This document shows, piece after piece, positions 1-6,550 of a stretch of DNA of 6,711 bases. Under the pieces are notes generated by a model that worked only from the letters and a program-made list of their open reading frames with translations, had not been told where the DNA came from and ran no database searches. A program made the position numbers and the translations under genes. The DNA comes from Solirubrobacterales bacterium (GTDB taxonomy: Bacteria; Actinomycetota; Thermoleophilia; Solirubrobacterales; Solirubrobacteraceae). Position 1 is the stretch's first letter, and each line of letters starts with the position of its first letter. The stretch lies in NCBI GenBank assembly GCA_019240015.1, contig JAFAZB010000403.1:1-6711 (forward strand), read 5' to 3'.

Positions 1-2334
1 ATGACCGGAACCAAGGTCGAGGCGATCGAGCGACACGGCGTCGCCGGGCTCGAGCACTTCGTCGTCGGCAAGGTGCTGGAGCGCCGGGCGCACCCCGACG
101 CCGACCGGCTGAGCGTCTGCCTGGTCGACGTCGGCAGCGGCGACCCGTCGCAGATCGTCTGCGGCGCCCCCAACGTGCGGGCGGGGCAGATCGTGGCGGT
201 GGCCAAGCCCGGAGCGGTGATGCCCGACGGGAGGACGCTCGAGAAGGTCACGCTCCGGGGGGTGCAGTCCGACGGGATGATCCTCGCGGAGGACGAGTTG
301 GCGATCGGCACCGAGCACGCGGGCATCCTCGTGCTGGCCGACGGGGATCGCAGTGACGGGCTCCGGCCCGGCTCGCCGCTGGCGGAGGTCCTGCCGATCG
401 CCACCGAGGTCCTGGTGCTGGAGGTCACTCCGAACCGCCCCGACTGCCTGGCGATCTACGGCGTCGCACGGGAAGCCCACGCGGCGACCGGCGCCCCGCT
501 GCAGCCGCCGCCATGGGCAGATGACCCTGGCAGCGATGGCGAGGTCGCGGAGGTGAGCATCGCGGTGCAGTGCCCCGAGCTGTGCCCGCGGTTCACGGCG
601 CGCGCGTTTGCCGACGTGAAGATCGCGCCCAGCCCGCCGTGGTTGAAGGCGCGACTGATGGCGGCCGGCCAGCGGCCGATCTCGAACGTCGTCGACATCA
701 CCAACTACGTGATGCTGCTGACCGGCCAGCCGATGCACGCCTTCGACCTGGACCGCGTCGCCGGCGGTCGCCTGACGATTCGCACCGCCGGCGCGCACGA
801 AGCGGTGCAGACGCTCGATGGCCAGCTGCGCGAGCTCGACGAGCAGATGGTGCTGATCGAGGACGGGCAGGGTCCCACCTCGATCGCGGGCGTGATGGGC
901 GGGGCGCGCTCCGAGGTACACGGCGCCACCACCCGAGTGCTGATGGAGGCCGCCAACTGGAGCGGGCCCAACATCCACCGCACCTCGCTCGCGCTGGGGC
1001 TGCGCAGCGAGGCGTCGGGCCGGTTCGAGAAGCAGCTGCAGCCCGAGCAGGCGATCGAGGCCCAGGCGGTCGCGAGCAAGCTGATGGTGGAGCTGTGCGG
1101 GGCCACGCCGCTGCCGGGCACGATCGACGTGGGCGGCCCTGGACCGCCGCCGGCGAGCATCCGCCTGCGCGAGGAACGGATCGCCCGGCTGCTCGGGGCG
1201 CCGATCGCCAGAGACCGCTGCCGGGAGATCCTCGGCGCGCTCGAGTTCGAGACGGCGGACGCGCCAGACGGCCTCGACGTCAGCCCGCCCGCGTTCCGCC
1301 GCGGCGACGTGACCCGCGAGGCCGACGTGATCGAGGAGGTGGCACGCATGGATGGGGTGGAGAAGCTGCCGGCCACGCTGCCCTCCCGGCACGGCGCCGC
1401 CGGCCGGCTGACGGCGCGCCAGCGGCTGCGGCGCCGCGCCGTCGACGCGCTCGCGGCCCAGGGACTCCACGAGATCGTGGGCTGGAGCTTCGCCGGCCCC
1501 GAGCTCGCGCAGCGGCTCAGGGTCGGCGAGCAGGATGCGGTCCTGCTCGCCAATCCGCTGTCGATCGAGCAGTCTTCGTTGCGGACCACGCTGCTCGGAT
1601 CGCTGCTGGACGTGGCGCGGCACAACCGCGCCCGCGGGGCGAGCAGCGTGCGGCTGTTCGAGGCGGGGTCGGTCTACCTCCTGACCGGAGCGGAGCTGCC
1701 CAGCGAGCCCTACCACCTGGCGGCGCTGATCACCGGCCCGGTGCGCCCCCCGGGCTGGCGCGAGGCGGAGCCCCGCGCGGCGGACTTCTTCGCCGCCAAG
1801 GGAGTGCTCCAGGGCCTGCTCGGGGCGCTGCGGGCGCCGTGGAGCGTCGAGCCGGGCGGCGAGCCGTTCCTGCACCCGGGGCGCGCCGCGAGGATCCTCC
1901 TCGCAGGACAGGTGGCCGGCTGGCTGGGGGAGCTTCATCCGTCGGTCGCGGGGCAGTGGGACCTGCGCGAGACCGTGGCCGCGTTCGAGCTCGACCTCGA
2001 CCTCGTGCCCGAAGCCCCGCCGGCGATCTATCGGGATCTGACCAGCTTCCCCGAGGTGCGCGAGGACCTGGCGGTGATCGTCCCGGAGGCGGTCAGCGCC
2101 GAGCAGGTACGGTCGGTGGTGGGCCGCGCCGGCGCACCGCTGCTGGCCGCCGCCGACGTGTTCGACGTCTATCGGGACCCCGAGCGGCTCGGTGAAGGCA
2201 ATGTTTCGCTGGCGTTGCGGCTGACCTTCAGGGCGCCCGACCGCACGCTCACCGACGAGCAGGTGGCAGAGCGCCGCCAGGCGATCACGCGCGCGCTCGC
2301 GGAGGAGCTTTCAGGGAGGGTCCGTGCCGCTTAG
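1..2334 (+). CDS. pheT: Phenylalanyl-tRNA synthetase beta subunit, 5'-partial
   Basis: Beta chain of the cytosolic alpha2-beta2 enzyme that charges tRNA-Phe; the beta chain binds tRNA and edits mischarged Tyr-tRNA. Visible order (residues of the 777 in the window): EMAP/OB-type tRNA-binding domain about 17-128; linker with VTPNRPDCLAIYGVARE at 142-158; B3/B4 editing domain about 190-370, with NVVDITNYVM at 229-238 and MHAFD at 245-249; the RSEASGRFEK segment at 335-344; B5 domain about 385-455, ending in DVTREADVIEEVARMDG; core-like region; and C-terminal FDX-ACB anticodon-binding domain from about 676 (YRDLTSFPEVREDLAV). Family members usually have some 30-40 residues before the stretch that begins here (a start like MKVPLSWLREYV, then the helix ending in G-x-x-VE). 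The ATG at base 1 therefore matches an internal Met and the true start probably lies upstream, next to pheS. Stop is TAG at 2332-2334, inside argC. Identity is secure; the start is not. Confidence 0.97.
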   Translation: MTGTKVEAIERHGVAGLEHFVVGKVLERRAHPDADRLSVCLVDVGSGDPSQIVCGAPNVRAGQIVAVAKPGAVMPDGRTLEKVTLRGVQSDGMILAEDELAIGTEHAGILVLADGDRSDGLRPGSPLAEVLPIATEVLVLEVTPNRPDCLAIYGVAREAHAATGAPLQPPPWADDPGSDGEVAEVSIAVQCPELCPRFTARAFADVKIAPSPPWLKARLMAAGQRPISNVVDITNYVMLLTGQPMHAFDLDRVAGGRLTIRTAGAHEAVQTLDGQLRELDEQMVLIEDGQGPTSIAGVMGGARSEVHGATTRVLMEAANWSGPNIHRTSLALGLRSEASGRFEKQLQPEQAIEAQAVASKLMVELCGATPLPGTIDVGGPGPPPASIRLREERIARLLGAPIARDRCREILGALEFETADAPDGLDVSPPAFRRGDVTREADVIEEVARMDGVEKLPATLPSRHGAAGRLTARQRLRRRAVDALAAQGLHEIVGWSFAGPELAQRLRVGEQDAVLLANPLSIEQSSLRTTLLGSLLDVARHNRARGASSVRLFEAGSVYLLTGAELPSEPYHLAALITGPVRPPGWREAEPRAADFFAAKGVLQGLLGALRAPWSVEPGGEPFLHPGRAARILLAGQVAGWLGELHPSVAGQWDLRETVAAFELDLDLVPEAPPAIYRDLTSFPEVREDLAVIVPEAVSAEQVRSVVGRAGAPLLAAADVFDVYRDPERLGEGNVSLALRLTFRAPDRTLTDEQVAERRQAITRALAEELSGRVRAA
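2313..2320 (+). promoter_or_regulatory. Shine-Dalgarno site for argC
   Basis: AGGGAGGG lies inside the last codons of pheT. Its GGAGG core (2315-2319) is only 4 nt from the GTG at 2324, which is rather close, and 16 nt from a second in-frame GTG at 2336. A further GGAGGAG at 2301-2307 is 16 nt from 2324. The site supports starting argC near 2324 but does not fully separate the two GTG choices. Confidence 0.6.
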
Positions 2335-3322
2335 CGTGTCCGTGTTCGGCGCAGCGGGTTATACGGGCGCGCTGACCGCGCGCCTGTTGTTCCGGCATCC
2401 GTCGTTCGAGCTGCGGACGGTGACCGCCCGCGCCGACGTCGGCCGCCGCCTCGAGGACCTCTACCCCCACCACCGCGTGCCGCTCGAGCTGGAGCGGCTG
2501 GACCTCGACCGCCATGCGGAGCTCGACGCCGCGGTGGTGGCCTATCCCCACGGCGCGGCGGCCGAGCTCGTCGGCGAGCTGCGGGCGCGGGGGGTGCGGG
2601 TGGTCGACCTGAGCGCCGACTTCCGGCTGCGCGACGCGGGCGTGTACGAGCAGTGGTACCGGCCCCACCCCGAGCCGGAGCTGCTCGCCGAGGCGGTGTA
2701 CGGACTGCCCGAGCGCTACCGCGGGCAAATCCGCGACGCTGATCTCGTCGCCAACCCCGGCTGCTATCCGACCGCCGCCGTGCTTGCGCTGGCCCCGCTG
2801 GCGCGTGCCGGGCTGGTGCAGGACGTGGTGATCGACGCCAAGTCGGGGGTCTCCGGCGCCGGCCGCGCCGCGAGCGCAAAGACCCACTTCGTGACGGTCG
2901 ATGAGAACGTCAACGCGTACGGCGTTCCCCGCCACCGCCACACCCCGGAGATCGAGCAGGAGCTGGCCGCGCTTGGCGCCGAGGTGCGGATCACGTTCAC
3001 GCCGCATCTGTTGCCGCTCGACCAGGGCGAACTGGTCTCCTGCTACGTGACCGTCGGCGACGGCGCGGGCGCGGCCGACCTCGACCTGCTCTACCGCGAC
3101 AGCTACCACGCGGAGCCGTTCATCGAGCTGGCCGACGCCCCTCCCGGCGTGCGCGACGTGCGGGAGACCAACATCTGCCGGATCTCGGTGCACCGCGATC
3201 AGCGCACCGGACGGGTGATCGTGTTCGCCGCGATCGACAACCTCTGGAAAGGGGCCGCCTCGCAGGCGGTCCAGAACCTGAACGTGATGTTCGGGCTTCC
3301 CGAGGGGGAGGGGATCTCGTGA
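2324..3322 (+). CDS. argC: N-acetyl-gamma-glutamyl-phosphate reductase
   Basis: NADPH-dependent cytosolic reductase converting N-acetylglutamyl-5-phosphate to N-acetylglutamate 5-semialdehyde, the third step of arginine synthesis. The 332-residue protein has the usual size for the short ArgC class. The N-terminal Rossmann fold shows FGAAGYTG at residues 8-15. VVDLSADFRLRD (93-104) is a family signature. The catalytic Cys is C147 in NPGCYPTA, and the proposed general base is H206 in RHRHTPEIEQ; the 59-residue gap equals that between the catalytic Cys and His reported for the mycobacterial enzyme (158 and 217, from memory). SGVSGAGR (174-181) and the C-terminal AIDNLWKGAASQAVQN are also typical. 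The GTG start at 2324 overlaps pheT by 11 bp in another frame. A GTG at 2336 is possible and would remove four residues just ahead of the first strand. The stop overlaps argJ by 4 bp. Nothing looks broken. Confidence 0.97.
   Translation: MPLSVSVFGAAGYTGALTARLLFRHPSFELRTVTARADVGRRLEDLYPHHRVPLELERLDLDRHAELDAAVVAYPHGAAAELVGELRARGVRVVDLSADFRLRDAGVYEQWYRPHPEPELLAEAVYGLPERYRGQIRDADLVANPGCYPTAAVLALAPLARAGLVQDVVIDAKSGVSGAGRAASAKTHFVTVDENVNAYGVPRHRHTPEIEQELAALGAEVRITFTPHLLPLDQGELVSCYVTVGDGAGAADLDLLYRDSYHAEPFIELADAPPGVRDVRETNICRISVHRDQRTGRVIVFAAIDNLWKGAASQAVQNLNVMFGLPEGEGIS
3304..3313 (+). promoter_or_regulatory. Shine-Dalgarno site for argJ
   Basis: A purine run in the last codons of argC contains GGAGG at 3307-3311, 7 nt before the GTG at 3319. 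This near-ideal spacing fixes the argJ start at the GTGA overlap and makes argJ the best-equipped ribosome entry site in the window. Confidence 0.75.
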
Positions 3323-4548
3323 GCTTCTTCGGCTCGCGGTGGGTGCAGGCTCCCGCGCACGCGACCGAGTGCGATCCCACCGCGCTGCCTCGCGGGTTCC
3401 GCGCGGCCGGCGTGGCGGCGGGGCTCAAGCAGCCAGAGGCGCTCGACGTCGGCGTGCTCGTGTCGGATTGCACCGACACGGTGTCCGCCGCCCGGTTCAC
3501 CACCAACGCCCGGGTGGGTGCACCCGTGATCGCCTCGCGCGAGGCGGACCTGGCGCGGCTGCGGGCGATCGTCGCCAACTCGGGCGGCTCCAACACGGGC
3601 GACGGGCAGCGGGGACTGGATACGGCGCGGGCCACGCAGGCGCTGGCCGCAGAGCTGCTTGGAGTGGGGCCGGCGCAGGTCGGCGTGGCCTCCACCGGCG
3701 TGATCGGCACCGAGCTGCCACGGGAGCCGCTGCTGGCCGGCGTGCGGGCGGCGGTCGGGGCGCTTGGCGAGGACGCGGAGGGGCTCTCGCGCGCGATCCT
3801 GACCAGCGACCGTGGCCCCAAGCGGGCCTGTCTCGAGGTCACCCTGCGCAGCGGCACGGTGACGCTGTCCGCGCAGGCAAAGGGCGGGGGGATGATCTCT
3901 CCGCGGTTCGCGACGATGTTCTGCTTCGTGCAGACCGACGCGGCGATGTCGGCCGCGACGCTCGACCTGCTGACCGGCGTGACGGTCAAGCGGTCGTTTG
4001 ACCGCATCAGCGTCGACGGTCAGCTGTCCACCAGCGACACGGTATTCGCGCTTGCCAGCGGGGCGAGCGGTCTGTGGGTGGCGCCAGAGTCCGAGGACGA
4101 GCTCCGGCTCGGCGAAGCGATGGACGCCCTGCTCCGCCAGCTAGCGCTCGAGATCATCCACGACGGCGAGGGCTGCAAGCGAGTCGGCCGCATCGTGGTG
4201 CGTGGTGGCTCGGAGCTGGTGGAGTCCGTCGCACGGGCGATCGCAAACTCCAATCTCGTCAAGACCGCGCTGCATGGAGGCGACCCCAACTTCGGGCGCA
4301 TTCTGCAGGCTGCGGGGATGGTGTTCCCGCCCGGCGAGGGATTGATCGCCGACCTGGAGATCGAGGGACGGCTCGTGGTCAGCGCGGGGGAGGCGGCGCT
4401 CGGCGAGCTGAGTGAGCTCGCGCCCCTGGTGGCGCGAGAAGAGGTGGAGTATGTGCTCACGCTGCCGGGCTCGGGCGCGGAGACCGAGGTGTTCTTCTCG
4501 GACCTGTCACCCGAGTACGTCCACTTCAACGCGGAGTACACGACGTGA
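3319..4548 (+). CDS. argJ: Glutamate N-acetyltransferase / ornithine acetyltransferase ArgJ
   Basis: Transfers the acetyl group of N-acetylornithine to glutamate, closing the acetyl cycle of arginine synthesis; some members also use acetyl-CoA (bifunctional). Residues 28-38 (RAAGVAAGLKQ) give the family N-terminus. The oxyanion-hole Thr-Gly falls at T126-G127 in STGVIG. The precursor should self-cleave between A198 and T199 in FATM, making an alpha chain of 198 and a beta chain of 211 residues with T199 as N-terminal nucleophile. The 73-residue distance T126-T199 equals that between the equivalent mycobacterial residues (127 and 200, from memory). Other signatures: VDGQLSTSDT (232-241), GGDPNFGRI (320-328) and the C-terminus HFNAEYTT, which supplies active-site Asn and Thr. 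Unusual: the usual NSGNANACTG loop reads NSGGSNTGDG (87-96), and F197 replaces the common Met before the cleavage site. The start is GTG in a GTGA overlap with argC. Mono- versus bifunctionality cannot be read from sequence. Confidence 0.96.
   Translation: MSFFGSRWVQAPAHATECDPTALPRGFRAAGVAAGLKQPEALDVGVLVSDCTDTVSAARFTTNARVGAPVIASREADLARLRAIVANSGGSNTGDGQRGLDTARATQALAAELLGVGPAQVGVASTGVIGTELPREPLLAGVRAAVGALGEDAEGLSRAILTSDRGPKRACLEVTLRSGTVTLSAQAKGGGMISPRFATMFCFVQTDAAMSAATLDLLTGVTVKRSFDRISVDGQLSTSDTVFALASGASGLWVAPESEDELRLGEAMDALLRQLALEIIHDGEGCKRVGRIVVRGGSELVESVARAIANSNLVKTALHGGDPNFGRILQAAGMVFPPGEGLIADLEIEGRLVVSAGEAALGELSELAPLVAREEVEYVLTLPGSGAETEVFFSDLSPEYVHFNAEYTT
4533..4536 (+). promoter_or_regulatory. 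Short Shine-Dalgarno site for argB
   Basis: GGAG at 4533-4536, inside the codons for the C-terminal NAEYTT of ArgJ, lies 8 nt before the GTG at 4545. It is short but well spaced. Together with the GTGA overlap it supports this start and coupled translation. Confidence 0.5.
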
Positions 4549-5393
4549 GAGACGTCGCCACGCTCCTCGAAGCGCTGCCGTACATCCGCGAGTTTCACGG
4601 CAAGACGGTGGTCATCAAGTACGGCGGCGCGGCGATGACCGATCCGCAGCGCAAGGAGGAGTTCGCGCGCGACGTGGTACTGCTCAAGTACGTGGGGATG
4701 AAGCCGGTGATCGTCCACGGCGGAGGCCCTGAGATCACCGCCTACATGGAGCGACTCAGTCTCCCGGTCCAGTTCGTCGAGGGCCTGCGCGTCTCGGATG
4801 CGGCCACCGTTGAGGTGGCGAAGATGGTGCTGGTCGGCAAGGTCAACAAGGACATCGTGCTGTTGATCAACCGCCACGGACAGCTCGCCGTGGGCCTGTG
4901 CGGCGACGACGGTCTGCTGTTCAGGGCCTCGCGCCAGACCGCTCCGAGCGGTCGGGACATCGGTTTCGTCGGACGAATCGATCGAGTCGACGTGGACGTG
5001 TTGATGCACGTCGCGCAGGACTACATCCCGGTCGTGGCGAGTGTCGGCGCCGACCGCGAGGGCAACTCCTACAACATCAACGCCGACGAGGCGGCGGCGG
5101 CGGTGGCCCGCGCCCTCGGGGCATACAAGCTGATGTTCCTGACCGACGTCGCCGGCTGGCTGCGCGATCCGGACGACCCTTCGAGCGTGGTCTCGGAGGC
5201 GAGCGCGGCACTGGTCGGGGCTTCGCTGCAGAGCGTCGAGGGCGGGATGCGGCCGAAGCTGGCGGCGTGCCTGGAAGCGATCCAGGGCGGGGTCTCATTC
5301 GCCCACATCGTCGACGGACGAGTCCCCCACTCGTTGTTGCTGGAGCTGTTCACCGACGCCGGCCAGGGAACCAAGATCGGGCCACCGGGATGA
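4545..5393 (+). CDS. argB: Acetylglutamate kinase
   Basis: ATP-dependent kinase making N-acetylglutamyl-5-phosphate, usually the arginine-controlled step. The 282-residue protein has the amino-acid-kinase fold: VVIKYGGAAM at 22-31 with phosphate-binding K25; PVIVHGGGPEI at 54-64; substrate-binding FVEGLRVSD at 77-85; GLCGDDG at 117-123; YNINADEAAAAVA at 176-188; LTDVAGW at 199-205; and GGMRPK at 233-238 with the conserved Lys K238 (most homologues have Ile or a similar residue where R236 stands). The N-terminal LLEALPYIREFHGKT (7-21) is the helix that interlocks dimers into hexamers in arginine-inhibited kinases, and the length resembles that of the arginine-sensitive Thermotoga enzyme. I therefore infer feedback inhibition by arginine. 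GTG start, 4-bp overlaps with argJ upstream and argD downstream. The Ala run at 183-186 comes from a short GCG repeat and is normal for the family. Confidence 0.97.
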   Translation: MRDVATLLEALPYIREFHGKTVVIKYGGAAMTDPQRKEEFARDVVLLKYVGMKPVIVHGGGPEITAYMERLSLPVQFVEGLRVSDAATVEVAKMVLVGKVNKDIVLLINRHGQLAVGLCGDDGLLFRASRQTAPSGRDIGFVGRIDRVDVDVLMHVAQDYIPVVASVGADREGNSYNINADEAAAAVARALGAYKLMFLTDVAGWLRDPDDPSSVVSEASAALVGASLQSVEGGMRPKLAACLEAIQGGVSFAHIVDGRVPHSLLLELFTDAGQGTKIGPPG

Positions 5394-6550
5394 GCCTCGC
5401 AGAGCTGCAGGCGCTCGAGCGCGAGCACGCCGCCCCGACCTATGTCCGTAGCCCGGTCGAGTTCGTGCGCGGTTCGGGGTGCGTGTTGTGGGATGTGGAT
5501 GGAGAGGAGTATCTGGACTTCCTCGCCGGAATCTCGGTACTCAACGTCGGGCACTGCCACCCCCGCGTGGTGCGGGCCGTACGCGAGCAGGCCGGCCGGC
5601 TGCTGCACGCCACCAACCTCTACTACACGGCTCCGGGGCTCGAGCTGTCCGCGCGGCTGGCGAGCAGCTCGCTCGGCGGCAAGGTGTTTCTTTGTAACTC
5701 GGGTGCCGAGGCGGTCGAGGCCGCGATCAAGCTCGTCCGGCGGGCGCGGCCCGGCGGCGAGATCGTCGTCGTCCAGGACGCGTTCCACGGGCGCACCTAT
5801 GGCGCGCTTTCGGCCACTCCGCAGGAGTCAAAGCAGGCGCCGTTCGCGCCGCTGGTCCCCGGTTTCAGGGTGGTTTCCAAGCACCCAGAGGCGGTGGCGG
5901 CAGCGGTCGGTCCCGAGACCGCCGCCGTGTTGCTCGAGCCGATCCAGGGGGAGAGTGGGATCCATGTCCTCTCGGACGAGCTGCTCGGCGCCGCGCGCGA
6001 GGCGTGTGATCGCTACGGCGCCGCGCTGGTGTTCGACGAGATCCAGTGCGGGATGGGCAGGACGGGAACGCTGTGGGCGTATGAGCAGACGGGGGTCGTG
6101 CCGGACGCGATCACGACCGCCAAGGCGCTGGGGGGAGGACTGCCGATCGGCGCACTGATCACGGGTCCCCGGCTGGCGGACGTGTTCAAGCCGGGCGATC
6201 ACGGGTCGACGTTCGCCGGTGGCCCGGTGATCGCCGGCGCCGCTCTCGAGGCGCTGGCGATCTGCAGCGAGCCCGCGCTGCTGGACCGTGTGCGCGTGCT
6301 CGGCGAGCGGCTCGCGACGGGACTGGCGGCGCTCCCATTCGCGGCGAGCGTCAGAGGGCGAGGGCTGATGCTCGCGATCGATCTCCGCGACGGCCTGTCC
6401 GCGCCCGAGCTGGCGCTCGAGGCGCTCCAGCGCCAGCGCCTGATCGTCAATGCGACTGGTCCGGGGACGATCCGCTTCGAGCCGCCGCTCGTGGTGAGCG
6501 AAGCGCAGATCGATGACGCATTGGGGCGGCTGCGGTCGCTGGTCCAGTGA
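5390..6550 (+). CDS. argD: Acetylornithine aminotransferase
   Basis: PLP-dependent class III (fold type I) aminotransferase; converts N-acetylglutamate semialdehyde plus glutamate to N-acetylornithine and 2-oxoglutarate, and in many bacteria also serves the parallel lysine-pathway step. 386 residues, normal length. Signatures: DVDGEEYLDFLAGISV (35-50), GHCHPRV (54-60), NSGAEAVEAAIKL (103-115, PLP phosphate loop), FHGRTYGAL (132-140), EPIQGESG (183-190), FDEIQCGMGRTG (215-226) with cofactor-ring D216 and Q219, TAKALGGGLPIGA (243-255) with Schiff-base K245, and HGSTFAGGP (271-279), whose T274 should contact cofactor phosphate from the partner subunit. The last motif departs from the usual HGTTFGGNP. 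The ATG at 5390 forms an ATGA overlap with argB. No good Shine-Dalgarno lies at normal distance, so coupling to argB is likely. The open frame extends further upstream, but homology begins with this ATG, and the next in-frame GTG (5465) would cut conserved sequence. Confidence 0.96.
   Translation: MSLAELQALEREHAAPTYVRSPVEFVRGSGCVLWDVDGEEYLDFLAGISVLNVGHCHPRVVRAVREQAGRLLHATNLYYTAPGLELSARLASSSLGGKVFLCNSGAEAVEAAIKLVRRARPGGEIVVVQDAFHGRTYGALSATPQESKQAPFAPLVPGFRVVSKHPEAVAAAVGPETAAVLLEPIQGESGIHVLSDELLGAAREACDRYGAALVFDEIQCGMGRTGTLWAYEQTGVVPDAITTAKALGGGLPIGALITGPRLADVFKPGDHGSTFAGGPVIAGAALEALAICSEPALLDRVRVLGERLATGLAALPFAASVRGRGLMLAIDLRDGLSAPELALEALQRQRLIVNATGPGTIRFEPPLVVSEAQIDDALGRLRSLVQ

Noticed and set aside
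705..1625. Minus-strand open frame of 306 codons opposite pheT
   Set aside because: Ser/Arg/Ala-rich shadow of the pheT frame; no domain and no ribosome-binding context.
570..2195. Plus-strand frame of 541 codons inside pheT
   Set aside because: An Arg/Ala/Gly/Pro-rich shift of pheT produced by high GC; pheT is intact across the whole stretch.
2285..3193. Long open frame on the minus strand (302 codons) opposite argC
   Set aside because: It mirrors argC in a GC-rich gene where antisense stops are rare. The protein is His/Arg/Val-rich low-complexity sequence with no recognisable domain, and argC itself has all its catalytic motifs.
3120..5009. Minus-strand open frames opposite argJ and argB (295 and 329 codons)
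   Set aside because: Both run across the ends of well-supported plus-strand genes and have biased, domain-free composition, as expected for antisense shadows.
5089..5105. Short GCG triplet run in argB as a possible slippage or phase-variation repeat
   Set aside because: Only four or so repeats encoding the Ala run of the conserved DEAAAAVA segment; triplet changes would not shift frame.
4898..5389. Upstream extension of the argD frame to an ATG at 4898 (164 more codons)
   Set aside because: The extra stretch is Arg/Gly-rich, lies inside intact argB and has no aminotransferase homology; typical ArgD N-terminal sequence begins at the ATG at 5390.
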